Shown here in pieces: positions 52,020 through 60,900 of a stretch of DNA of 64,000 nucleotides. Where the stretch lies: positions 91,737 through 155,736 of the forward strand of contig NZ_QGGO01000007.1 of the NCBI RefSeq assembly GCF_003148625.1, in the 5' to 3' direction. Origin of the DNA: Arcicella aurantiaca. GTDB taxonomy: Bacteria > Bacteroidota > Bacteroidia > Cytophagales > Spirosomataceae. The notes under the pieces are model-generated. The model was not told the origin of the DNA. It saw nothing but the letters and a program-made list of their open reading frames with translations, and searched no databases. Every line of letters begins with the position of its first letter. The first letter of the stretch is position 1. The position numbers and the translations under genes were made by a program.

Positions 52020-52412
52020 CTATTGTAAAGCAATCTGGCGGTTGATTGTAGTTGGTTTTGTCGTTACTAAATTTACTTCTTTCACAATTTTTTCATCGCC
52101 TTTTGTAAATTCAAAAGTATATTTTCCATCTTCCAATTGACTCATATCGTATTTCCCGTGATAATTTTTATCTTTTTTGCTTACGTGTTCTCTTACTAAA
52201 ATTTCACCTTTTTCGTCTTTCAAAACTACCAATAAATTTTCGTCTGTCGTTTTTTCAATCATTATGTTCATTTTTAATGAGTTAATGGTTTGAAACATTC
52301 CTACTTCAAAAGTTTTTGCTTTTGTTGGCTCAACATTATTATCTTTTGCGTTAGCGATAAATGTCATTGCCGATAAAACTGCGATTGCGAAAGTTTTTAC
52401 TAAAGTTTTCAT
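52020..52412 (-). CDS. Small secreted beta-sandwich protein, paralogue 2
   Basis: A 130-residue exported protein: signal peptide MKTLVKTFAIAVLSAMTFIA, cleavage near ANAK, then one compact beta domain. It is closely similar throughout to the gene upstream at 52573 (shared FEVGMFQTINSLKMNIMIEK pattern and DGKYTFEFTKGDEKIVKEVN). The domain resembles small Ig-like modules (DUF3244 or sorting-domain-like) with a C-terminal VKEVNL strand, but it is the whole protein here. Function unknown. Confidence 0.82.
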   Translation of the reverse strand: MKTLVKTFAIAVLSAMTFIANAKDNNVEPTKAKTFEVGMFQTINSLKMNIMIEKTTDENLLVVLKDEKGEILVREHVSKKDKNYHGKYDMSQLEDGKYTFEFTKGDEKIVKEVNLVTTKPTTINRQIALQ

Positions 52413-52572
52413 TTCTTGATTTGTTTAGAATAGTTTTTAAATTTTAAATATCGTTTAGAAATTATTTTGAAATATTTGTGCCAAATGATTAAATATTTGA
52501 CAATCAAGGTGTTATTGTTTTTTGTTTACTTTGTTTGTGTTCGTAATTGATACACTAAGCGTTCGGTTTTAA

Positions 52573-52965
52573 TTAATCTAATTGGATGATACGATTCTCG
52601 TCAATGGCTTGTTGAGTTGTTAAGTTTACTTCTTTTACAATTTTTTCATCACCTTTTGTGAATTCAAAAGTGTAAGTGCCGTCTTCTAAACCTTTCATGT
52701 CATATCTTCCGTGATAAACTGCCGAATTTTTATCTACATTTCCTTTATAAAGCACTTTCCCATTCTGATTTTTCAGCACAACCGTAATGTTTTTATCGGT
52801 TGCTTTTTCAATCATTACATTCATTTGTAAGGTATTGATAGATTGATACATACCTATTTCAAAAGTTTTAGATTTACTTGGTGTAGAGTTTCCATTGTCA
52901 GCATTTGACGTGAAAGTGATAGCTGCTAAAGTTGCAATTGCGAAGGTTTTTACGAGATTTTTCAT
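52573..52965 (-). CDS. Small secreted beta-sandwich protein, paralogue 1
   Basis: A 130-residue paralogue of the next gene, with signal peptide MKNLVKTFAIATLAAITFTS and mature core FEIGMYQSINTLQMNVMIEK, DGTYTFEFTKGDEKIVKEVN. The pair is a tandem duplication with 160 bases between copies, and similar TGTTTAGAATA words lie just before both genes. It could be a structural or binding module of the periplasm or surface. A possible promoter lies 233 bases upstream, leaving a long leader. Confidence 0.82.
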   Translation of the reverse strand: MKNLVKTFAIATLAAITFTSNADNGNSTPSKSKTFEIGMYQSINTLQMNVMIEKATDKNITVVLKNQNGKVLYKGNVDKNSAVYHGRYDMKGLEDGTYTFEFTKGDEKIVKEVNLTTQQAIDENRIIQLD

Positions 52966-53422
52966 TTTATTGACTGTTTAGAATATTTTTATTGATTTAA
53001 AATTTATTTAGAGAATTGTAATTTTTCAGAGAAATAGATTTAGTATTATTTAAAAGTTAAATATGTTTAGAGGTTTGATATACAGGTATTTATGTTGTTT
53101 AGAGTATTTGATTTTAAAAGATAGATTTAGTATTTTTTCAGGTTAAAAGGTTTAGTATTTGAGAGTTTAGAGATTGTTTTTGTTTTAATTTCTGTGTCAA
53201 AGTTATATGTTAAAACCAGTACCTTGTTATACAAAATAGCTAATCGGTTATTTTAATGGATTACTGGTAGATTTTCTAAAGTTTTGGTTGATTTTTAATT
53301 TGAGTGGTAATGATAAATGTCAATTTCAGAATTTGTAATAAGTCATTTAATAGGTTTTAATATTCATAAGATGCAGGTTTAGAAAAAGAAGTTGCAAATC
53401 ATTTAAAAAATATTTTTAATTA
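52966..53422. other. Long AT-rich leader region with repeated TTTAGTATT words
   Basis: No gene. TAGATTTAGTATT occurs near 53037 and 53123 and GGTTTAGTATTTGAG near 53149; TGTTTAGA words occur at 52976, 53062, 53097 and 53165. On the minus strand this lies between the promoter box at 53198-53205 and the paralogue start, so it would be a 225-base untranslated leader. From 53206 to 53422 I see nothing. Confidence 0.5.
53198..53205 (-). promoter_or_regulatory. Possible -7 box for the tandem paralogues
   Basis: On the minus strand this reads TAACTTTG, 233 bases before the ATG of the first paralogue. Confidence 0.45.
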
Positions 53423-53575
53423 TTGAAAAGTATTGTTGTTTCATTGGTTTTAAGTGTCTCGATTACTTTGATGATTCAAAATTATCAGTTGGCGGAGAGA
53501 AGTGAAAATGAATGTGATGAACCAAGCAAAGCGTGTGATGAAGTATTGAATTACTGTGATTGTATGGAAAATTAA
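53423..53575 (+). CDS. Candidate 50-residue Cys-rich membrane/secreted micropeptide
   Basis: A short frame from a TTG: a hydrophobic start (SIVVSLVLSVSITLMI, residues 3-18), then a polar acidic end with four Cys (about residues 31, 38, 46 and 48, the last two in CDC) and MEN before the stop. The layout is that of a signal anchor plus a small Cys-rich tail. The start codon is weak and I know no family, so it may be chance. It precedes the coiled-coil gene pair by 132 bases on the same strand. Confidence 0.35.
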   Translation: MKSIVVSLVLSVSITLMIQNYQLAERSENECDEPSKACDEVLNYCDCMEN

Positions 53576-53707
53576 AGAACATCATTAAAAACCAAGACAC
53601 CATCAAGTCCTGTAACCATTCTTAAATTGAAATAGCGTTTGATTGAACAGAATCATTAATATTGTATAAAGTTTTTGAATATCGAAATACAAACATTGAA
53701 TATAAAA

Positions 53708-54397
53708 ATGGCAGAAGAAGAAAAAAGTCTTGGACGCAAAATATTGAGTTTCTTTATTGAAGAAGATACCACTCATACGCAAACCCAAACAACCACAACG
53801 CCTACGCAGGAGGGAACACCGCCCAAAGTGGAGGTTCAGCAAACAGTAGCGGTACAAAATTCGGCAGGAACGGGTGTAGTTGATAAAAAGTTTGTTGACC
53901 ATTTTGTGCAATTGATTGAAAATTCAAATCTGAAAGGACCAGACTATTTTGAATATATGCAAGCTTTGAAAAGTTTGGCAGGTTTGGGGCTTCCAGAAGA
54001 TAAACAGTATCAGGCGGCTTGGGCAAGTTTCAAAGCGATGGGAGGAATTACAGACGTTTCGGTTTTATCCACAACGGCTAATCAATATGTTGGTATTTTA
54101 GATACCGACCGTCAGAATTTTTTGAAAGATGTGGAAAATGCTATTTCTCAGAAAGTTGGCGGATTGAAAAACGATTTGAAAACAACGCAAGATGAAAATG
54201 AAACGCTTGCTAAGCAAATTATTGAATTGCAAAACAGAATAAATGCTAATAGTGAGAAAATTACAAAGATTACAGGTGATATTTCGGAACAAAGTGCTAA
54301 GATTACCGCTAATAAAAATAATTACGAAATCACGTATAGTTCTTTCGTAGAACAAATAAAAGGCGATATTGCAAAAATTCAGCAGTATTTGAGCTGA
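53708..54397 (+). CDS. Coiled-coil protein, partner of a PspA-like membrane protein
   Basis: A 229-residue soluble protein, not recognised. Residues 1-15 (MAEEEKSLGRKILSFFIEED) form an amphipathic helix that could touch membranes, 20-50 is a Thr/Gln/Pro-rich linker, 55-130 a helical domain (KFVDHFVQLIENSNLKGPDY, LAGLGLPEDKQYQAAWASFK), and 135-229 a long coiled coil (NDLKTTQDENETLAKQIIEL). The ATG at 53708 is preferred over an upstream TTG. It is followed after 114 bases by a membrane-anchored coiled-coil gene; together they look like a two-gene unit. Confidence 0.75.
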   Translation: MAEEEKSLGRKILSFFIEEDTTHTQTQTTTTPTQEGTPPKVEVQQTVAVQNSAGTGVVDKKFVDHFVQLIENSNLKGPDYFEYMQALKSLAGLGLPEDKQYQAAWASFKAMGGITDVSVLSTTANQYVGILDTDRQNFLKDVENAISQKVGGLKNDLKTTQDENETLAKQIIELQNRINANSEKITKITGDISEQSAKITANKNNYEITYSSFVEQIKGDIAKIQQYLS

Positions 54398-54511
54398 TAA
54401 AGCTTATCTGAACTTAGATTTATTGGATTAAAGAATTGTTGGATTTTTCATTTGATTTTATCTTAAAATCTCTTAATCATAAGAATCCAAGTTTGGACTG
54501 AGTCTATTAAA

Positions 54512-55561
54512 ATGGGAAACACTCACAAAATAACTTTTAACCAAATTAACAAAATAACAATGGCAGCAGACTTATCACAAATTGGAGGAGAAGGACCTCA
54601 AAAATCATTTTGGAGCAAACCAGAAGGAATTACATCAATGCTTTTTTTAGGAGCAGCGGGAGCCTTTGGTTTATATTACATTAATGAAATCCTGAAATTT
54701 TTGATTGAAGTGACTTCAAATACACTTTATTTGGGTGGACTTTTAGCGGTTTTGGGTTTAGTGATTTTCTTAATTACGAGTCGTGACGTAAGAACAGCGG
54801 TTTTCTTTTTGTTCAAGACTTTGATGCGTAAAATCACAGGTTTGGTTATTCAACTCGACCCGATTGCCATTATGAAAATTTATATTTCGGACTTGCGTGA
54901 GAAGAAAGAAAAAATGTCGGGACAAATTGATATTTTGGCTGGACAATTAGTGAAATTGAACAAAAAAATCACGGAAAATAACGAAAATATTAAAGCCAAA
55001 TTTGCTGAAGCCAACAAAGCAAATTCAATGACCGATAAACCGGGAATGAAAGAGGCTGCCGCTTTGGCAACCATCGAAGGAGCAGGTTTACAAGAAATGA
55101 ATGAAAAGCTTTTTCCACTACAAAAAAACATGAAAACGGTTTTGGGATTCATGGAAAAAGTAGCTTCTTCGGCAGATTATATCATCAAGGAAACCGAAAT
55201 TAAAGTAAAATTAAAAGAGGCAGAATACGAAATTGTGAAGGCTTCTTCAAATGCTTTGAAAACGGCTATTAGCATCTTCAAAGGTAATCCAGACAAGAAG
55301 TTTTACTTTGATGAATCAATGGAATATATCCAAGATGATATGAGTAAAAAATTGGGAGAAATGAAACGTGCGATGGATTATTCAATGGATTTTATCAATT
55401 CAGTAGATATTCAAAACGGTATTTTGACTGATAAAGGACAACAAATGTTAGATGCTTATAACAACGGAGAATTTAATCTGATAACTTTAGATGCTCCAAC
55501 AGAAAAACCGAAAGCTGTTAATCCTCCGAAGGATTCTAATTATAAGGGTTTGTTGGATTAA
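54512..55561 (+). CDS. Membrane-anchored coiled-coil protein with PspA-like helical region
   Basis: A 349-residue protein. After a polar head it has two membrane helices (about 42-64 and 70-90), then from about 105 a long helical region: LDPIAIMKIYISDLREKKEK, a coiled coil to about 160, an Ala/Glu-rich middle (MKEAAALATIEGAGLQEMNE) and another coiled coil. The pattern 'DP...dlr.k...l......l..l...' recalls the ESCRT-III-like PspA/IM30 family, but with membrane helices in front, which PspA lacks. This likeness is my inference. The start could also be the ATG at 54560. Confidence 0.72.
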   Translation: MGNTHKITFNQINKITMAADLSQIGGEGPQKSFWSKPEGITSMLFLGAAGAFGLYYINEILKFLIEVTSNTLYLGGLLAVLGLVIFLITSRDVRTAVFFLFKTLMRKITGLVIQLDPIAIMKIYISDLREKKEKMSGQIDILAGQLVKLNKKITENNENIKAKFAEANKANSMTDKPGMKEAAALATIEGAGLQEMNEKLFPLQKNMKTVLGFMEKVASSADYIIKETEIKVKLKEAEYEIVKASSNALKTAISIFKGNPDKKFYFDESMEYIQDDMSKKLGEMKRAMDYSMDFINSVDIQNGILTDKGQQMLDAYNNGEFNLITLDAPTEKPKAVNPPKDSNYKGLLD

Positions 55562-55574
55562 GGGGTATTTATTG

Positions 55575-55610
55575 ACCTTCCCGAAAGTTTTAAACCTTTC
55601 GGGAAGGTTT
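55575..55610 (+). terminator. Terminator after the coiled-coil pair
   Basis: ACCTTCCCGAAAG (55575-55587) and CTTTCGGGAAGGT (55596-55608) form a perfect 13-base stem with an 8-base loop and a T run. Confidence 0.92.
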
Positions 55611-55616
55611 TTATAA

Positions 55617-55624
55617 TATATTTG
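55617..55624 (+). promoter_or_regulatory. -7 promoter box for vapB-vapC
   Basis: TATATTTG, exact match, 29 bases before the vapB ATG. The -33 position falls in the right arm of the upstream terminator. Confidence 0.65.
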
Positions 55625-55653
55625 TCTCATAAAATCGTTAACTATTAATTATC

Positions 55654-55890
55654 ATGGACTTACAATATATTTCTGATACAGAAGGCAGACATACTGCGGT
55701 AGTAATTCCTATTGAAGAATGGAATAATATTACGGCAAAGCACGAAGACTTAAAACATTTAGAAACGTCTAAAAGTCAATCAATACGTCAAAAACCATCT
55801 GATTTTTTTGGTACACTGAGTAAAGAAGAAGGTGAAAAAATGCAAGCGTATGTAACTCAAAGCCGCAACGAATGGGAACGAGATATTTGA
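55654..55890 (+). CDS. Antitoxin of a VapBC-type module
   Basis: A 78-residue protein (MDLQYISDTEGRHTAVVIPI, then EEWNNITAKHEDL) with an N-terminal DNA-binding-like strand-helix region in the style of Phd/YefM or DUF2281 antitoxins and a long charged C-terminal tail. Antitoxins of this kind bind the toxin with the tail and repress their own operon. The gene overlaps the PIN toxin gene by 19 bases, the translational coupling expected for such pairs. Confidence 0.82.
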   Translation: MDLQYISDTEGRHTAVVIPIEEWNNITAKHEDLKHLETSKSQSIRQKPSDFFGTLSKEEGEKMQAYVTQSRNEWERDI

Positions 55891-56234
55891 TAGATACCAA
55901 TGTTATTATTGATGCTCAATCGGGAGTTCTATCTGAAAAAGGAATGTTATTGCTAAAAGGCGTTATTGACAAGGATTTCACCATTTCATTTGTTACTTAT
56001 ATTGAAGTGTTGGGTTACAAAAATGTTTCCAAAGCCACAGAAGAGTTTATGGCTTTAGCAAATGTAATAGAGACAAATAAATCAATTATTGATACGTGTG
56101 TCGTTCTGAGAAAGCAAAAGAAAATAAAATTTCCTGACGCAATTATTGCTTCGACAGCTTTGACTTATGGTTTTACAATTATCTCTCGAAATACCAAAGA
56201 TTTTGCCGATATAGAGAGGGCTTATATGTATTAA
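55872..56234 (+). CDS. PIN-domain ribonuclease toxin (VapC-type)
   Basis: A 120-residue PIN-domain toxin. The acidic residues that bind Mg2+ are all present: D8 (YLIDTNVIID), E45 (VTYIEVLGY), D90 (IKFPDAIIAST) and D111 (NTKDFADIE). VapC proteins cut tRNA or rRNA; the target here is unknown. It overlaps its antitoxin gene and nothing follows it in the operon except a terminator. Confidence 0.9.
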   Translation: MGTRYLIDTNVIIDAQSGVLSEKGMLLLKGVIDKDFTISFVTYIEVLGYKNVSKATEEFMALANVIETNKSIIDTCVVLRKQKKIKFPDAIIASTALTYGFTIISRNTKDFADIERAYMY

Positions 56235-56272
56235 TCCTTATAATGTTTAAATTAACTTTTATTCCAGAAAAC

Positions 56273-56314
56273 AAAAAACGGTCGGTAAAGAGAAATCTTT
56301 AACGACCGTTTTTT
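56273..56314. terminator. Bidirectional terminator between vapC and susD
   Basis: AAAAAACGGTCGGTAAAG (56273-56290) and CTTTAACGACCGTTTTTT (56297-56314) form an 18-base stem with one mismatch and a 6-base loop; both strands end in T runs. Confidence 0.92.
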
Positions 56315-56332
56315 ATTACAAATAATCAAATC

Positions 56333-57820
56333 TTAATATCCGTTGTTCTGAGTATATAAACCAGATTTTACGTCTAATTCAGATTGTGGAATTGGATAAA
56401 GGATATAATCAGTTTTGAAGGCTTTCATTTGTTTCAAAACATCTTCTACTGGAATCCAAGCCGTAATGGTTTTTTCAACTAAACCAGAACGCACTAAGTC
56501 ATGCCAACGAGTACCTTCTCCTGCAAATTCTTTACGACGCTCTTCCATTAATTGAGGTAAAGTCAAAGACGTAATATTACCTAAACCTGCTCTTTTTCTG
56601 ATAGAGTTTACAATCGTAACGGCTTCGTCTTGAGTACCTCCACCGCCTTGTAAAATACATTCAGCTTTCATCATTAACACGTCTGCATAACGCATGGTGA
56701 TAAAGTTGATTGGCCAGTCGGTACGGCTTTTTCCGTATTTCGTAAGGTCGATATATTTCTTGAAGAATGAACGAGTTTCTTGTACACCGTTGTTTGTATA
56801 ACCACTCAAAATACTGAATGCTCTACGAGTATCAGCGGTAGCATAAGAGTTCAAAAGGTCGTTAGAAATCGGACGAATTGTTAAGGTCTGATTTGGTAAA
56901 CCATTTGCCGTAAAATAAGTATCAGGAGCTAAAACAACAGGAAAAGTTGTTCCTAATCCTAAACCTCCACTGATAAACTGAACATCAAAAATTACTTCTG
57001 CATTGTTTTCATTGGTATATGAGAAAATACTTGGGTAAGTTGGCAACAATGAATATTTACCACTACTGATAACTTCGTTTAATAAAGAATAAGCCAAAGC
57101 CCACTCGTTTACGCCTAAACCTGCTCCTTCAATGTTATAAGTTGCTCCCGAACGAGTCATATATACTAATGCCAATAAAGATTTTGCAGCATTATTAGTA
57201 GCACGCCCAACGTTTGCAGTAGTGTAAGTAGCAGGTAAATTTTGCGTGGCAAATTGTAAGTCGCTAATAATCAATTTATAAACGTCAGCTACCGAACTTC
57301 TTGGAATGGCTAAAGCTTCGTTTTGAGAAACTACTTTATCAATCAAAGGTACTTTTCCAAACCAACGAACTAAGTCGAAATAATACATAGCTCTCAAATA
57401 ACGAGCTTCTGCTTCAAAGCGTGGTTTTAAAGTAGCATCAGTAATGACAGCTCCATTTTTAGCTAATTGGTCTAAGAAAGTATTAGCCTTAAAAATACCG
57501 CTATAATTGGCTGACCATGCTTCTGAAATATATGGGTTTGTTGCCAAAGTAGGATGAAAACTATTCACACCTTCCCAGTCACGTACACCACCATCAGAAA
57601 CTGCATATAAATTATCAGAACGAGTTTCTGATAAATTCAATTGACGGTCTGGATAGCCCGACAATGAAGCATATACCGAGTTGATGCCTTGTAAGAAATC
57701 GTTGTTGCTTTGATAAAATGTCAAGGTTGTAGCACTTGAAATTGGTTTTTGGTCGAGTTCATCAGTACAACCTGCTAATCCTAAAATGGCTGCTGATAAA
57801 AAGATATATATTCGTTTCAT
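56333..57820 (-). CDS. SusD/RagB family nutrient-binding lipoprotein
   Basis: A 495-residue outer-membrane lipoprotein (lipobox GLAGC, Cys 18) that captures glycans for the SusC transporter. Typical elements: ELDQKPISSATTLTFYQS near the start, FKANTFLDQL, the TPR-like helices AEARYLRAMYYFDLVRWFGK, and the C-terminal ERRKEFAGEGTRWHDLVRSG motif. It is downstream of the SusC gene in the standard SusC-SusD order. The ligand cannot be predicted from sequence. Confidence 0.96.
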   Translation of the reverse strand: MKRIYIFLSAAILGLAGCTDELDQKPISSATTLTFYQSNNDFLQGINSVYASLSGYPDRQLNLSETRSDNLYAVSDGGVRDWEGVNSFHPTLATNPYISEAWSANYSGIFKANTFLDQLAKNGAVITDATLKPRFEAEARYLRAMYYFDLVRWFGKVPLIDKVVSQNEALAIPRSSVADVYKLIISDLQFATQNLPATYTTANVGRATNNAAKSLLALVYMTRSGATYNIEGAGLGVNEWALAYSLLNEVISSGKYSLLPTYPSIFSYTNENNAEVIFDVQFISGGLGLGTTFPVVLAPDTYFTANGLPNQTLTIRPISNDLLNSYATADTRRAFSILSGYTNNGVQETRSFFKKYIDLTKYGKSRTDWPINFITMRYADVLMMKAECILQGGGGTQDEAVTIVNSIRKRAGLGNITSLTLPQLMEERRKEFAGEGTRWHDLVRSGLVEKTITAWIPVEDVLKQMKAFKTDYILYPIPQSELDVKSGLYTQNNGY

Positions 57821-57849
57821 GATTTTATAATTAGAATATTGTTTTGAAT

Positions 57850-57962
57850 TAGTGAGTTTAAAATGAAAGTGTCATAAGATTTCACCTTTAAAAATGGATG
57901 TTTTAGGGAATATAATTTGCTTGTTATTCAATCACTAAATCACCACTCACTCATTCACTAAA
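57850..57962. repeat. TTAGTGAGTTT-type hairpin between susC and susD
   Basis: AATTAGTGAGTTT (57847-57859) is inverted in ACTCACTCATTCACTAAAT (57943-57961), with further TCACTAAATCACC words at 57930. The same words recur at 45381 and 47120. Confidence 0.55.
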
Positions 57963-57966
57963 TTAT

Positions 57967-60900
57967 TTAAAACGTTAGGTTTACCCCGAAAATGATTGAA
58001 CGAGCCAATGGAAGTCCACCATAATCTCCACCTTGTGGGAACGAAGCATCACCACTCAAGTTAGTATTGATAGCATCAGGGTTCCAGCCTCCTTTGTATT
58101 GGTCTGCACCAAACCAGTTTTCAGCAGTAGCATAAATTCTTGCTCCTTGAAGATATTTCTTACTAACAATTTTACCTAAATCATAACCTACGGTGATATT
58201 TCTGATTCTCCAATAATCTGAAGACCACAACCAGTCAGTATTTTTAATTCTACCAAAAGTTGAATATGCTTTTCCTCTCAAACCTTCACCTGGGTTTTCA
58301 GCCGAACGCCAACGGTTTCTATAAATGCCAAGAGCGTTATCTGTATAGCCTTGTCCAGTTCTATCAACTGCACGACCAAACAATGAATAAACCGAACCAC
58401 CTGTTTGTCCTTGTACTAATACTGATAAGTCGAAACCTTTGTATTTCAAGGTATTTGTGATACCGTAGATTAAATCAGGATTTGGTTTTCCTGCGTAAAC
58501 ACGGTCATTTGCATCAATTTTACCATCGTTATTAGCATCAAAATATTTAGGGTCACCTGCGGTTTGAGTACCATACAAAGCAACTTTGTTATCAATATCT
58601 GCTTGTGATAAAATACCAGTCATTTTCACTACATAGAAAGCATACATTGGGTCACCAACTTTTAATACACTATGAGGAATATCAAAAGAAGAAGGAATAT
58701 AAATTTGAGCATCACCTGGAGCTAAGTGAACAACTTTGTTTTCGTTATGGCTCAAGTTTACAGAAGTAGTCCATTGGAAAGCTCCCTGATTAATATTTCT
58801 TGAAGTCAATTCAAATTCCCAACCTTGGTTTAATACTTCACCAATATTTGTTAAAGAAGTAGCAAAACCTGTTGCAAGAGGTACTGGAACGTTCAATAAT
58901 AAGTCGGTGTTTTTCTTGGTATAATAGTCAAAAGCTGCTGTAAAACGGTTTTTCAAGAAACCAACATCTACCCCAACGTCAATTGTTTGTGATTTTTCCC
59001 AAGTTAAATCTGGATTTGAAATACGGTTTGGAGATTGTCCACCCACTTGAGCAGCACCAAATGTATAGTTAGCAAAACCTAAAGTAGCAATACTGCTATA
59101 ATCACCGATATTATAGTTACCAGCTTGTCCCCACGATGCTCTTAATTTTAATTCACTAACGGCACTAACATTTTTCATGAAGTCCTCTTCACTTAATCTC
59201 CAACCTACTGAAGCTGAAGGGAAAAGTCCCCATTTATTATTATCTCCAAAACGAGAAGAACCATCACGACGTAAACTTGCAGAAAGTAAATATTTCCCTT
59301 TGAAACCATACTGAACACGTCCGAAGTAAGAAAGTAAAACGTTTTGAGTTTCGTTGGTATTTCCAGTTACCGAAGCCGCAGCGTTTAAGGTCGTAATTGT
59401 ACTACTGTTAAATCCACCCGCTGATGACATTGTTGAAGTTGCCAACTTTGTTAAGTTATAAGCGTATCCAATCACGGTTGATAAATCATGGTCTTTTGCA
59501 ATCGTTGTGTTGTATGAAAGTGTATTTTCATTAACAATTGTTTGCTTTCTCAAAGTTGAAAAACTACCAGAAGTAGATATTCCCGGAGTATTTAAACGAG
59601 CTGTTTGGCTACCATTTACCCAATCAGGACTATATCTTTTTGTTGAAGCATCTGTATTGTCAAAGTTGATTGAACTTCTGAATGTTAAACCTTTCAATAA
59701 TTCATAATCAACATAAGTAGAGAATAAAGTACGGAAGTTTTTAGTTAAACCTACGTTATTTTCTAATTGACGAATTGGGCTATTTCTTGAAACACTCCAC
59801 GCATAACTTGGAAAAGCTCCTGTGTTAGCATCAAGTCCAGCATTAGCTTCTTGTACAGGAGTCATACCTGCTACAATGTGAATGATGGCATCTTTTCCTT
59901 CAATTCCGGGGTCGTTAGCTTCAGAATATGACGGTGCTAAATTTATTCCGAATTTTAATTTCTCATTCGCTTTTACTTCTACATTGGCACGAGCAGAATA
60001 GTTTTTATAGAATGTATTTAGCGTTGTACCGTCTTGATTTAATAAATTTCCAGAAACATAATATTTAACATTAGCATTTCCTCCACTTGCAGAAAGTTGA
60101 TAGTTTTTCACCATTCCCGTTCTGAAAGCTTCTTTTTGCCAGTCGATATAAGTTAATCCCGGATGTCCTTCTTGCGTCCAACGGTCATCTAACATCAATG
60201 AAGTATTTACCGCAGTTCCTGCCAATTTAAGAATAGCTCTTCTTTCAGCAGTTGTTTGTGAAGCTGTACGTCCAGTTCCAGAAGCTACCCACTGAGCGTT
60301 AATCATTTCAGTAGCACGGTCAATCCATTCTTCTGCATTCAACATATCAAGCATACGAGTTGCTTTTGTGATACCCGAATACACATTTAAGCTGATTTTT
60401 GCTTTACTATCTTGTCCTTTTTTAGTGGTAATTAAAACAACACCATTTGCCGCACGAGAACCATAAATTGCCGCCGACGAGGCATCTTTCAATACTTGAA
60501 TATTCTCGATGTCATTTGGGTTTAAGTTATCTAATGGGTTACCTGTACTAAAACCACCAGAGGCATTTTGTCCAGATGTTTCCAAAGGAAATCCATCAAT
60601 TACATATAAAGGTTCATTACTTGCAGAAATTGAACCCGAACCACGTACTTGTACGCTAAAACCTTTACCGGGAGTTCCACTTGTTTGTTTTACACTAACA
60701 CCTGCTAACTGCCCAATAAGAGCTTGGTCAACTCTTGCTACTGGACGTTGGTCTAAATCTTTAGCATTGAAATTTGCCATTGACCCCGTAACGTTAGCTT
60801 TCTTTTGTGTACCATAACCTACCACAACTACTTCGTCAAGTGATTTTGTATCTGGAGATAAGGCAATATTAATGATTGAACGGCTGTTAATACTTACTTG

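Noticed and set aside
54880..55152. 90-codon frame on the minus strand within the PspA-like gene
   Set aside because: It is a shadow of the coiled-coil codon pattern and has no supporting signals.
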